DNA from: Bradyrhizobium guangdongense
Lineage (GTDB): Bacteria; Pseudomonadota; Alphaproteobacteria; Rhizobiales; Xanthobacteraceae
Direction of reading: 5' to 3'
Length of the DNA: 64,000 bases
NCBI RefSeq assembly: GCF_004114975.1
Contig: NZ_CP030051.1
Span: forward strand, 6,909,501 to 6,973,500
Shown: piece after piece, positions 1 to 7,232 of the stretch
How positions within the stretch are numbered: position 1 is the first letter of the stretch
Layout of the letters: each line of letters starts with the position of its first letter
Made by a program: the position numbers and the translations under genes
Notes under the pieces: generated by a model
The model's input: only the letters and a program-made list of their open reading frames with translations
What the model was told of the DNA's origin: nothing
The model's database searches: none

Positions 1-359
1 AGCTTGCCGATGGTTGCCTCCAGCAGCGCATATTGCAGCCCGATCCGGGTCCGCCATGTCAGCCAATTGGCAAAGCCGTCCATTGCTTCCCGGCAAACGG
101 CGAAGGCGAGCAGCAGCAACATGCCGGTCAGGATCGCGCCGGCTTGCTGCAGATCGGTGAGCTGATCGAACACCCATTTGAGCACAAGCGGCTCGAAGGC
201 ATTGATGGCGGCAACCGCGAGCACCAGCAGCATGATCACGGTGACTGCATGCCGCTGCGGCAATGCAAATCGCACGGCAGCATGCAGGCGCCGGAGCTGA
301 CCGAGCGTGCCCGGCGCATTCAGCTTCGGATCGGACCTGGTCATGCTCGTGAACGGCAT
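1..359 (-). CDS. ABC exporter transmembrane domain (partial, cut by window edge)
   Basis: This is the N-terminal part of a protein whose gene runs off the left edge. From the second of two candidate ATGs (344) it begins MTRSDPKLNAPGTLGQLRRL and continues into a hydrophobic helix (VTVIMLLVLAVAAINAFEPL), a polar loop and a second hydrophobic helix. The segment ending in WLTWRTRIGLQYALLE is typical of the first membrane segments of MsbA-type ABC transporters, where permease and ATPase are fused. The ATPase half lies outside the window, so substrate and direction cannot be read. The in-frame ATG at 359 adds five residues. Neither start has a strong ribosome site. No promoter was recognised in the gap to the next, divergent gene. 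Confidence 0.7.
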   Translation of the reverse strand, partial: MPFTSMTRSDPKLNAPGTLGQLRRLHAAVRFALPQRHAVTVIMLLVLAVAAINAFEPLVLKWVFDQLTDLQQAGAILTGMLLLLAFAVCREAMDGFANWLTWRTRIGLQYALLEATIGK

Positions 360-618
360 GCATCGCACGTATGATTATTTTCCAGGCAAGGAAAGACGGA
401 ACTTGCAGCTATCAACGACCGGCCGGCACTCTCGTCGCGACTGGCTTGGAGAGGCAGCCGACATCCCGGCAATGCGAGCCGACTTCAGCTACATTGGTTC
501 CTGAACGGACTGCGGAGGCGCGTGAATAGCTGCGATCAAGTCTTTCAAGATCGGCCCGTGGGGCATAGATTGTTGCTGCTTCGCACGCACGCAGCAGATG
601 ACTGACCAGGAGAACTCC

Positions 619-1590
619 ATGGCCGTTCTGACCGAATGGAGAGTGCCGCCGGCGCACCAGCCCCGGGCGAGCGATTACGGCTTCGATCTTGACCGCGCGC
701 TCGCCTCCGTCGTCGGCCTGCATGCCATCATCCCGTCGGACGCTTTCAGCGCCGAAACGCTCGGCACCGAGCGCGCCGGCAACGGCGTCGTGATCGACGA
801 CGGGCTGGTGCTGACCATCGGCTATCTCGTCACCGAAGCGGAATCGGTCTGGCTTCACCTCGGCGACGGACGCGTGGTGGAGGGACATGTGCTCGGCTTC
901 GATGCCGTCACCGGGTTCGGGCTGGTGCAAGCGCTCGGCCAGCTCGACATCGAACCGCTGCCGCTCGGCTCGTCGGCTGATATCAGGCTCGGCGACCGCG
1001 TCGTGGTCGGCGGCGCCGGCGGGCGGACGCGATCGCTCGCAAGCCGGATCGTCGCCAAGCAGGAGTTCGCCGGCTACTGGGAGTATCTGCTCGACGAGGC
1101 CTTGTTCACCTACCCCGCTCATCCAAATTGGGGCGGCACGGGGCTGATCAACGAGCGCGGCGAGTTGATCGGCATCGGTTCGCTTCAGCTCCAGCGTGAA
1201 CGCGACGGCAAGGCCGAGCATGTCAACATGATCGTGCCGATCGACCTTTTGAAGCCGATCCTCGATGATTTGCGCAAATTCGGTCGCGTCAACAAGCCGG
1301 CACGGCCGTGGCTGGGGCTCTATTCGACCGAGATCGACAACCGCGTGGTGGTGATCGGCATCTCCGCCAACGGACCGGCCGCGCGCGCCGAGCTCAAGAG
1401 CGAAGATGTCATCCTGGCGGTCGCTGGCGAGAAGGTTACAAGCCAGGCTGCTTTCTACAGGAAGATGTGGTCGCTTGGCGCCGCCGGCGTCGACGTGCCG
1501 CTGACCGTGCATCATGACGGCGTCACCTTCGACGTCACGGTGACGTCGACCGACCGCTTCAAGCTTCTGAAGGCGCCGAAGCTGCACTGA
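619..1590 (+). CDS. HtrA/DegP-like trypsin-fold protein with PDZ domain, catalytic triad lost
   Basis: The protein (323 aa) has the layout of HtrA/DegP proteases: a trypsin-like fold at about residues 30-200 and a PDZ domain at about 225-310. It has no signal peptide. The three catalytic positions are all substituted: the His of the VTNNHVV motif is Tyr69 (LTIGYLV), the Asp of the SDIAL motif is Gly99 (FDAVTGFGLV), and the Ser of GNSGGAL is Gly172 (HPNWGGTGL). It should therefore not cut peptides and may act as a binding or scaffold protein. The start at 619 is chosen because AGGAG lies just before it; an in-frame ATG at 598 lacks this. The next gene follows 20 bases later, suggesting cotranscription. 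Confidence 0.85.
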   Translation: MAVLTEWRVPPAHQPRASDYGFDLDRALASVVGLHAIIPSDAFSAETLGTERAGNGVVIDDGLVLTIGYLVTEAESVWLHLGDGRVVEGHVLGFDAVTGFGLVQALGQLDIEPLPLGSSADIRLGDRVVVGGAGGRTRSLASRIVAKQEFAGYWEYLLDEALFTYPAHPNWGGTGLINERGELIGIGSLQLQRERDGKAEHVNMIVPIDLLKPILDDLRKFGRVNKPARPWLGLYSTEIDNRVVVIGISANGPAARAELKSEDVILAVAGEKVTSQAAFYRKMWSLGAAGVDVPLTVHHDGVTFDVTVTSTDRFKLLKAPKLH

Positions 1591-1610
1591 TCCAGTCAAA
1601 GGACGCCGCA

Positions 1611-2681
1611 ATGACCGAGGCCGTCGTTGACGACATTGTGGCCGTGCTGCCGCCGCTGCTCAATGCGCTGGAAGCGCTCGGCTACTTCGCCCGGCATTTG
1701 CATCCGCCGGCGTTCGGCTCGGTGATGAACGCAATCGGCGCGCCGGATGATGCGCTCCGGTCCGCACATGCAGCAATCGGCGCCTGGCCGGAGCAGTTCA
1801 TCGGACTGCGGGAGCGGCTGGATCGCGCCTGCAACGAGGCGCTCGCTGCCTTTGCCGGCGTCCGCGACGTCGAGCGCGGCAATGGCGATCTCGTCGCGGT
1901 GTTCCGCGCGTTGCGCCATCTACCGCGCGCGCAGGAGGCGCTTTATCCGCTGTCGCTGCAGTTTCCGCCGGTGAGCAACTTCTTCCTCAATGCCGCCAAT
2001 CGCGACAATGAGGAGTTGCTGGCGCGGCTGGAGGCCGGCGCCAGCGAGCACACCGGCATCTTCCACAATCACAACGAGCCCGGCAGCCGCGGCGGTTTCT
2101 CGGTCTATGTGCCCGAATATTATACGGCTGGTCGCGCCTGGCCGCTGGTCGTGGCGCTGCATGGCGGCAGCGGCAATGGCCGCGGCTTCCTGTGGAGCTG
2201 GCTGCGCGATGCGCGCAGCCTTGGCGCCATCCTGGTGGCGCCGACCGCGACGGGGCAGACTTGGGCGCTGATGGGCGACGACACCGACACGCCCAACCTG
2301 ATGCGAATCCTCGAATGGGTGCGCGGCCGCTGGTCGGTCGACGCTTCACGCATGCTGCTATCAGGCATGAGCGACGGCGGCACCTTCTGCTATGTCAGCG
2401 GACTCGACGGCGCCTCGCCCTTCACGCATCTCGCACCGGTGGCGGCCACCTTCCATCCCCTGATGGCGGAGATGGCCGACGCCGCGCGTCTGCAGGGCCT
2501 GCCTGTCTTCATCACCCACGGCAAGCTCGACTGGATGTTTCCGGTACAGACCGCACGGCAGACGCAAGCCGCGCTCTCCGCGGCCGGCGCTGACGTCACC
2601 TATCGCGAGATCGACGACCTCAGCCACACGTATCCCCGCGAGATCAACGCCGAGTTGCTGGCGTGGCTGAACGGGTCATGA
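1611..2681 (+). CDS. alpha/beta-hydrolase esterase (polyhydroxybutyrate-depolymerase/phospholipase-like)
   Basis: A 356-aa protein with a helical N-terminal region of about 150 residues and a C-terminal alpha/beta-hydrolase fold. Visible are the oxyanion strand VVALHGGSGNG, the nucleophile elbow GMSDGG (Ser254), an acid at Asp307 (HGKLDWMFP) and a histidine at 339 (LSHTYP). These form a complete Ser-Asp-His triad in the right order. The family includes carboxylesterases, PHB-depolymerase-like enzymes and phospholipases, so the substrate is unknown. No signal peptide is seen, so it is probably cytoplasmic. It follows the HtrA-like gene closely and is likely cotranscribed with it. Confidence 0.85.
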   Translation: MTEAVVDDIVAVLPPLLNALEALGYFARHLHPPAFGSVMNAIGAPDDALRSAHAAIGAWPEQFIGLRERLDRACNEALAAFAGVRDVERGNGDLVAVFRALRHLPRAQEALYPLSLQFPPVSNFFLNAANRDNEELLARLEAGASEHTGIFHNHNEPGSRGGFSVYVPEYYTAGRAWPLVVALHGGSGNGRGFLWSWLRDARSLGAILVAPTATGQTWALMGDDTDTPNLMRILEWVRGRWSVDASRMLLSGMSDGGTFCYVSGLDGASPFTHLAPVAATFHPLMAEMADAARLQGLPVFITHGKLDWMFPVQTARQTQAALSAAGADVTYREIDDLSHTYPREINAELLAWLNGS

Positions 2682-2728
2682 ACGAGGTGTCCTTACCCGC
2701 GCCGCACTGTGGCGGAACCATCGCTCCG

Positions 2729-2747
2729 GGACCGACGTTATCGGTCC
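2729..2747 (+). promoter_or_regulatory. short perfect hairpin upstream of a small membrane-protein gene
   Basis: GGACCGA and TCGGTCC flank a five-base loop. The hairpin ends only seven bases before the CGGAGG ribosome site of the next gene. It could be a weak attenuator, an mRNA-stabilising stem or a processing site. Only the symmetry is seen. Confidence 0.3.
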
Positions 2748-2764
2748 GTCACCGGAGGTTCGCC

Positions 2765-2971
2765 ATGCAGACTTTTTTCGGAATGATCCTGGGCGCGCTG
2801 CTGCTCGCTTGCGGCGTCTATGTCTACGACTCCATGCAGACGTCATCAGTGGCGAATGGTGAGGTCGCAATCACCAATCGCACCATCGTGAACTGGGATG
2901 TCGCAAAGGCCGATTGGGATGCGTTGCGCGACCGCGCGCACAAGGACTGGGTCCGGATCTCGTCGAAGTAA
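2765..2971 (+). CDS. small single-pass membrane protein
   Basis: A 68-aa protein beginning MQTFFGMILGALLLACGVYV, which forms one N-terminal membrane helix or uncleaved signal anchor. A polar tail follows with the segment NWDVAKADWDALRDRAHKDW. CGGAGG lies seven bases before the ATG at 2765, so this start is preferred over an in-frame ATG about 100 bases upstream. I do not recognise the family. The layout (one helix plus a short, basic, Trp-containing tail) resembles small inner-membrane proteins common in Bradyrhizobium. It lies convergent to the DsbA-like gene that follows. Confidence 0.7.
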   Translation: MQTFFGMILGALLLACGVYVYDSMQTSSVANGEVAITNRTIVNWDVAKADWDALRDRAHKDWVRISSK

Positions 2972-3035
2972 CAAGCACAATCACGATGAACAGGCGCTGT
3001 CGCGGGTCCGCGGCGGCGCCTTTGCTTGTCCGTGA

Positions 3036-3698
3036 TCAGTTCATCTTGGCCTTGCGGGCGTCCGCGATGACCTGCTCGAACTCGTTCATGCTGAGCACGC
3101 CCGGCACCCGGTATTTGCCGACGATGAAGGACGGCGTACCACGGAAGCCGAAGGCTTCGGCCTGGTCGTTGTTGCGCTTGAGGATCGCGTCGATGTCCTT
3201 GCCGTGCGCGGCGAGATCGCTCTTGAGACGATCCATGTCGACGCCGACCGATGCAAGCAGCTCGCTGATACGAGATTCGGTCAGGGGCGAGCTGACACCC
3301 ATCATGGCGTCGTGAGCCTGATGATACCTGTCCTGGAATTTCGCCGCGAGCGCGATCCGGGCAGCTGTCACCGAGACGGGTCCCAGGATCGGCCAGTCCT
3401 TCAAGACCAGCCTCACCTTGCCGTCGTCCTGGACGACCTGGCGCAGCTCGGGTTCGAGCTTTCGGCAATAGGGGCAGTTATAGTCGGACCATTCGATGAT
3501 GCTGATGTTGCCCTCGGGGTTGCCGGCGACGGGAACATCAGGGTCGCGCAGCACCTTGGCTTCGGTCAGCACCTCGTCGTCGCCGCTCGCTGCGGCGCGG
3601 GCCAGCGTCGTCCCGCCAGCGGCAAACGCGCCTGCCCCGATCAACGTCAGCGCCGCACGCCGCGTCGGCCCAAAGCCCTTATTCCTGAATCCAGCCAT
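3036..3698 (-). CDS. DsbA-family thiol oxidoreductase, exported
   Basis: A 220-aa protein with a Tat-like N-terminus (TRRAALTLIGAGAF...LARA) and a thioredoxin-fold domain. The active site is CPYC in the segment EWSDYNCPYCRKLEPELR, and the cis-Pro loop is RGTPSFIVG. This matches the DsbA/Com1-like branch (27 kDa outer-membrane-protein family), which oxidises or isomerises disulfides in periplasmic proteins. The start at 3698 follows GGGACGAGAT; an in-frame ATG at 3749 would bury the signal sequence 17 residues inside. The gene is monocistronic as far as can be seen. Confidence 0.9.
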   Translation of the reverse strand: MAGFRNKGFGPTRRAALTLIGAGAFAAGGTTLARAAASGDDEVLTEAKVLRDPDVPVAGNPEGNISIIEWSDYNCPYCRKLEPELRQVVQDDGKVRLVLKDWPILGPVSVTAARIALAAKFQDRYHQAHDAMMGVSSPLTESRISELLASVGVDMDRLKSDLAAHGKDIDAILKRNNDQAEAFGFRGTPSFIVGKYRVPGVLSMNEFEQVIADARKAKMN

Positions 3699-3785
3699 AT
3701 CTCGTCCCGTTTCGGCCCCATCCTCGCAAATACGTCTGGAAGCCGGCAATTGTTACGCTCCATATAGAGAGTCGCTGGGGCGATG

Positions 3786-4508
3786 TCATCGCACCAGCAG
3801 GGTCACCACCAAGGGGACCAGGAACGAGGTCACCAAAGCGTTCAGGCTCATGGCGATGCCGGAGAAGACCCCGGCGAGCTCGTCGACCTGGAATGCGCGG
3901 GCCGTGCCGATGCCATGCGCGGCAAGGCCGGCGGCAAAGCCGCGAGCGCGGAAATCGGTCACGCCGGTGCGGTTCATCAGCGGCGTCACGATAATCGCCC
4001 CCATGATACCGGTGAGGATGACCGCAACCGCTGTCAGCGAAGGATCTGCATGCAGCGATTCGGCAATGCCCATGGCAACGCCGGCCGTGACCGATTTCGG
4101 CGCCAGCGCCAGCACCACGTCATGCGGAAGGCCGGCGAACTCCGCCAGCAGAACGACAGACACCACTGCGGTCACCGAGCCCGCGACCAGCGCCACCAGC
4201 ATCGGCACGATGGAGGAGACCACACGCTTGCGGTTTTCGTAAAGCGGCACGGCGAGCGCCACGGTGGCAGGCCCGAGCAGGAAGTGCACGAACTGCGCGC
4301 CGGCGAAATAGGTGGTGTAGGACGTGCCTGTCACGAGCAGGAACGCGCCGATGATCCACATCGCATGCAGCACGGGATTGGCAAACGGATGCCGCCGCGT
4401 CGCCAGCGACACCGCGTCCGTGGTCGCATAGACCAGCAGCGTCACCGTCAACCAGAGCAGCGGCGACTGCGACAGGTAAACCCAGAGGGAGAAGGAATCG
4501 TCCTTCAT
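3786..4508 (-). CDS. lrgB: LrgB family membrane protein (CidB/LrgB)
   Basis: A 240-aa polytopic membrane protein of the LrgB family. The conserved stretch ALAPKSVTAGVAMGIAESL and the closing RGFAAGLAAHGIGTARAFQ are hallmarks. LrgB acts with the holin-like LrgA in control of murein hydrolase export and cell lysis in Gram-positive bacteria; in plants and many bacteria the pair is linked to glycolate or pyruvate/lactate transport. The ATG overlaps the end of lrgA by four bases, so the two are translationally coupled and probably form one complex. Confidence 0.92.
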   Translation of the reverse strand: MKDDSFSLWVYLSQSPLLWLTVTLLVYATTDAVSLATRRHPFANPVLHAMWIIGAFLLVTGTSYTTYFAGAQFVHFLLGPATVALAVPLYENRKRVVSSIVPMLVALVAGSVTAVVSVVLLAEFAGLPHDVVLALAPKSVTAGVAMGIAESLHADPSLTAVAVILTGIMGAIIVTPLMNRTGVTDFRARGFAAGLAAHGIGTARAFQVDELAGVFSGIAMSLNALVTSFLVPLVVTLLVR

Positions 4509-4888
4509 TGCGCGTCCTGCTGCTTCAACAGGCGGCTGACCAGGCGGAAGGTCAGGACGGTGGCCAGCAAGGTGAGGACCACGGAGAGTGCGAGCACCAG
4601 GACGATGGCGATGCCATGGGAGGCGAGCAGATCGAGTTTTTGCACCACGCCGACACCGGCGGGAACGAACAGCAGCGAAAGATGAGCCAGCAGGCCCTTG
4701 CTTGCGGATTCCACGCCGTCATTGCCGAGCGGCCCGCGCGCGAGCAGCGCAAAACGGTCGCGGGCCAGCAGCAGGATCAGAAGCAGCAGCAGGCCGAGCA
4801 CGGGCCCCGGCACGGGCAGGCCAAGGCCGCGGACCACGGCCTCGCCGATCAATTGGCAGAGCAGGATAAGGCTGAGACTCGCAAGCAT
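4505..4888 (-). CDS. lrgA: LrgA/CidA holin-like membrane protein
   Basis: A 127-aa protein with four predicted membrane helices. The family motif GLPVPGPVLGLLLLLILLL lies near the N-terminus and LLFVPAGVGVV in the centre. It is the holin-like partner of LrgB, encoded directly downstream with a four-base overlap. The pair forms an inner-membrane unit linked to lysis control or small organic acid export. The gene begins 34 bases after the thioesterase stop on the same strand, so the three could share a transcript driven from the operator region near 5510-5560. Confidence 0.92.
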   Translation of the reverse strand: MLASLSLILLCQLIGEAVVRGLGLPVPGPVLGLLLLLILLLARDRFALLARGPLGNDGVESASKGLLAHLSLLFVPAGVGVVQKLDLLASHGIAIVLVLALSVVLTLLATVLTFRLVSRLLKQQDAQ

Positions 4889-4922
4889 GCCGCATCAAGG
4901 GATGCGCCGCAGGGCTTGTCAA

Positions 4923-5405
4923 TCACTGCTGGGCGCGGAGGCCGCGCGGTTCGTGCGAAGCACCAACGCGCGGCAGCATCGCCATCAGCGTTCCGGTCAT
5001 GGTGGCGATCAGCGTGGTCTTGCCTTCGTGCTCGGCAAAGGCTCTGGCTTCGCAGAAGGTGAGCGTCCGGCCGGGCTTGACCACCTCGGCCTTGAAGACG
5101 AAGCGCTCGCCGCGGGCGGGGGCGAGCAGCGTGGTCTTGAACTCGACCGTGAGGATATCGGCCTCGGACGGCATCAGCGTGAAGGCAGCAACGCCGCAGG
5201 CGTTGTCGAGCCCCGCCGTGATGATGCCGGCGTGGACAAAACCGTTCTGCTGCGTGAAGTCTGCCGAATGCAGCATGGCCAGCTCGACCTCGCCCGGCGA
5301 GAGGCGGACGATGACGATGCCGAGCGTACGCATCGCCGGCTGGCGTTCGAACATCGCGACGGCCGCCGCACGATAGCCGGGGTTTTTCGGCTCGAACGCA
5401 GCCAT
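4923..5405 (-). CDS. PaaI-type hotdog thioesterase
   Basis: A 160-aa hotdog-fold protein. The motif FVHAGIITAGLDNACGVAAF is the PaaI-family signature in which a helix carries the catalytic acid, here Asp in LDNACG. Such enzymes hydrolyse acyl-CoA or aryl-CoA esters. GAGG lies eight bases before the start. The gene is divergent from a TetR regulator, with two inverted-repeat operators between them, which suggests that the regulator controls it, perhaps in response to an acyl-CoA. A small in-frame reading frame sits just upstream (5409-5480). Confidence 0.85.
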   Translation of the reverse strand: MAAFEPKNPGYRAAAVAMFERQPAMRTLGIVIVRLSPGEVELAMLHSADFTQQNGFVHAGIITAGLDNACGVAAFTLMPSEADILTVEFKTTLLAPARGERFVFKAEVVKPGRTLTFCEARAFAEHEGKTTLIATMTGTLMAMLPRVGASHEPRGLRAQQ

Positions 5406-5408
5406 GGC

Positions 5409-5480
5409 TCAAGCCTCGGCCGGTTCGACAAGATAGCGCTGCGCAGCCTCGCGATAGGTCGCCTCGTGCTCCATGGTCAT
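5409..5480 (-). CDS. possible 23-aa leader peptide upstream of the thioesterase
   Basis: An ATG after AGGGCAGGAC opens a 23-codon frame, MTMEHEATYREAAQRYLVEP and three more residues, ending in TGA. It is in the same frame as the thioesterase, which starts one codon after this stop. It may be a translated leader that couples to the thioesterase, or an N-terminal extension cut by a nonsense codon. The ribosome site is better than average, but no homologue can be checked here. Confidence 0.3.
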   Translation of the reverse strand: MTMEHEATYREAAQRYLVEPAEA

Positions 5481-5507
5481 GTCCTGCCCTGGCCCGTGTT
5501 CTTGATC

Positions 5508-5527
5508 TTGATACGGTAGCGTATCAA
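5508..5527. promoter_or_regulatory. TetR-type operator 1
   Basis: A perfect inverted repeat, TTGATACG-gtag-CGTATCAA, in the gap between the thioesterase and the divergent TetR gene. The same core recurs about 35 bases away (5546-5559). Symmetry, spacing and position fit autoregulation by the TetR protein, though binding is inferred. Confidence 0.7.
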
Positions 5528-5545
5528 GCGGCAGGCACTGTAGCA

Positions 5546-5559
5546 ATACGGCAGCGTAT
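5546..5559. promoter_or_regulatory. TetR-type operator 2
   Basis: ATACG-gcag-CGTAT is a shorter copy of the operator at 5508-5527, with one base changed in the spacer. It ends 24 bases before the TetR start codon, where binding would block transcription or initiation. Confidence 0.6.
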
Positions 5560-5583
5560 CAAAAAACGGGTGAGGCTTCGTTC

Positions 5584-6132
5584 ATGAACGACCGCAAGGG
5601 CGATATCTGGGTCGAGGCCGGGTTTAAGGAGCTCGCCCGCGCCGGCGTCGAGGGCGTTCGGGTCGAGTTGCTCGCCAAGAGTCTCGGCGTCACCAAAGGC
5701 GGGTTCTACCGCCGCTTCGCCGATCGCGCCGCGCTGCTCGAGGCCATGCTGGTGCACTGGCGCGAGGGGCGCACGACCTCCATCGCGCAGCAGACCAGCC
5801 TCGACGGGCAAGACCCCCGCGAGCGGCTGAAGGCGGTGATCCAGCTTTATTCCGAGCGGCTCAATCCGGAAGGCATGGCGATCGAGCTTGCGATCCGGCA
5901 ATGGGCGCGCTCGGACGAGAGCGCAGCGGCTGCGGTCGCGAGCGTGGATGCGGCGCGGCTCAAGCATGTGGCCGAGCTCTATCGCGCGACCGGACTGGAA
6001 GCTGAGGAGGCCGAGGCGCAGGCCTTCCTGTTCTACTGCTTCATCTTCGGCCAGAGCCTGTTGTTCGTCGAGCGCGGCCCGCGCAAGCGGTCGCAGCTCG
6101 TGGCGAAATCGGCCGAGAAATTATTGGACTAA
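5584..6132 (+). CDS. TetR/AcrR family transcriptional regulator
   Basis: A 182-aa regulator. The N-terminal 50 residues contain the TetR helix-turn-helix, VELLAKSLGVTKGGFYRRFA, followed by a helical ligand-binding domain (about 60-180). It is divergent from the PaaI thioesterase and LrgAB genes, and two copies of an ATACG-N4-CGTAT palindrome lie in the shared promoter region. It probably represses both itself and the thioesterase. The ligand is unknown; an acyl-CoA or aromatic effector would fit the neighbour. Confidence 0.9.
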   Translation: MNDRKGDIWVEAGFKELARAGVEGVRVELLAKSLGVTKGGFYRRFADRAALLEAMLVHWREGRTTSIAQQTSLDGQDPRERLKAVIQLYSERLNPEGMAIELAIRQWARSDESAAAAVASVDAARLKHVAELYRATGLEAEEAEAQAFLFYCFIFGQSLLFVERGPRKRSQLVAKSAEKLLD

Positions 6133-6137
6133 GCAAA

Positions 6138-6162
6138 ATGGCCGGAGCTCAGCTCCGGCCAT
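6138..6162. terminator. bidirectional hairpin terminator
   Basis: ATGGCCGGAGCT and AGCTCCGGCCAT flank a single central base between two convergent genes. Read on the minus strand the stem is followed by TTTT, a standard intrinsic terminator for the secreted-protein gene. It also lies five bases after the TetR stop. Confidence 0.75.
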
Positions 6163-6178
6163 CGCATCAATTGGAGGC

Positions 6179-6676
6179 TCAGGCGGCGCCCTTCAGCTTC
6201 TTGTTGCACTCGCTGTAGTAGCCGCCGCCCTTCTCGATCCACTTCATGCCGCCATTGCCGTTGGTGGCCTTGTTGGCATTGTATTGATCGACGCAGGTAT
6301 GGAGACGAGCCTTGCCGGCGGTCTCCTTGGCGTATTTCGGATCGACCGCATTGGGGAAGATCGCGGGTCCGGCCGGCAAGGACGGCGCCGGAGCAGCAGC
6401 AGGCGCCACCTCCTTCTTCGCCTGCTTCGGCTCGGCGGCCGGCGGGGGCGCAGCCGGTGCCGCGGCGGTCGGCGCAGCCGCGGGCGTCGCATCGGCACCG
6501 CACTGGGCCTTGCGGAAGTCATTCCACTTCATGGTGCCGAGCGAGCCGTCCTTCTTGGCGGCCTGGTATTTCGCGCTGCATTCCTGCGAGGTCAGCGCCT
6601 GCGCCGGCGCACTCGCTACCAGTGCAGCAACACCCGACACCGCAATCGCACACAACAATCTGGCTTGAATGGTCAT
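6179..6676 (-). CDS. secreted protein with internal Cys-pair repeat and Pro/Ala linker
   Basis: A 165-aa protein with a clear signal peptide (residues 1-27, ending APAQA). The mature part holds two related units of about 32 residues: ECSAKYQAAKKDG...MKWNDFRKAQC and TCVDQYNANKATN...MKWIEKGGGYYSEC. A low-complexity linker rich in Ala, Pro and Lys joins them. Each unit has one Cys at either end and a central MKW, which suggests an internal duplication with a disulfide in each unit. I know of no assigned function. It is a periplasmic or secreted protein that stands alone between terminator and promoter. Confidence 0.85.
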   Translation of the reverse strand: MTIQARLLCAIAVSGVAALVASAPAQALTSQECSAKYQAAKKDGSLGTMKWNDFRKAQCGADATPAAAPTAAAPAAPPPAAEPKQAKKEVAPAAAPAPSLPAGPAIFPNAVDPKYAKETAGKARLHTCVDQYNANKATNGNGGMKWIEKGGGYYSECNKKLKGAA

Positions 6677-6862
6677 CCTTGGTCTCCCTCAGGCAGGCAA
6701 AACGGGATTACTATCCTAGCGTGTCCCGGACTTCGGACAAGGAAGCGATGGTGATCGGCGCCAAAATATAGTGATTCCGCCGTTCAGATTATTCATGTCG
6801 CGTTCAGCTATGCGGGCCGACGGTCGCGTCCTTCGCAATTCTCCCAAGAAGAGTGCATCATC

Positions 6863-7132
6863 ATGACCCTCGCCTCCCGCCTAGCCGCCGTCGCCATTGC
6901 CTCCCTGTTCGCCACCGGCGTAGCCTTCGCACAGACCGCGGCTCCGGCGGCCAAGACCGACGCCACCACGACCGCCGACAAGAAGGCGCCCAAGGAGCGC
7001 TCGGCTGAATCGCTCGAATGCTCCAAGCAGGCGGATGCCAAGGGCCTGCACGGCAAGGAGCGCAAGAAATTCCGCTCCGAGTGCATCAAGAGCGCCAAGG
7101 CAGGCACCCCGCCCGCCGCCGACAAGAAGTAA
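6863..7132 (+). CDS. PsiF-repeat periplasmic protein
   Basis: An 89-aa protein with a signal peptide (to about residue 24, VAFAQ). A Lys/Ala/Thr-rich spacer is followed by one PsiF repeat, ECSKQADAKGLHGKERKKFR, which continues to a second Cys. The PsiF family is named for the E. coli phosphate-starvation-inducible protein; its molecular role is unknown. No Pho box was recognised upstream, so phosphate control is not claimed here. Confidence 0.85.
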   Translation: MTLASRLAAVAIASLFATGVAFAQTAAPAAKTDATTTADKKAPKERSAESLECSKQADAKGLHGKERKKFRSECIKSAKAGTPPAADKK

Positions 7133-7232
7133 ATTCGTCACAATCCAGGCCTTGCTCTTGGCGGGAGGCGCACGCATTGCGGCATGACGAGCCTGCAATT
7201 GTGCACCTCTCGCCGATTTGCGATAAGGCGGC

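Noticed and set aside
412..1611. A 399-codon minus-strand frame opposite the HtrA-like gene.
   Set aside because: It is the codon-bias mirror of the HtrA-like gene: rich in Arg, Asp, Ala and His, and without any recognisable domain. The opposite strand has clear fold motifs and a ribosome site.
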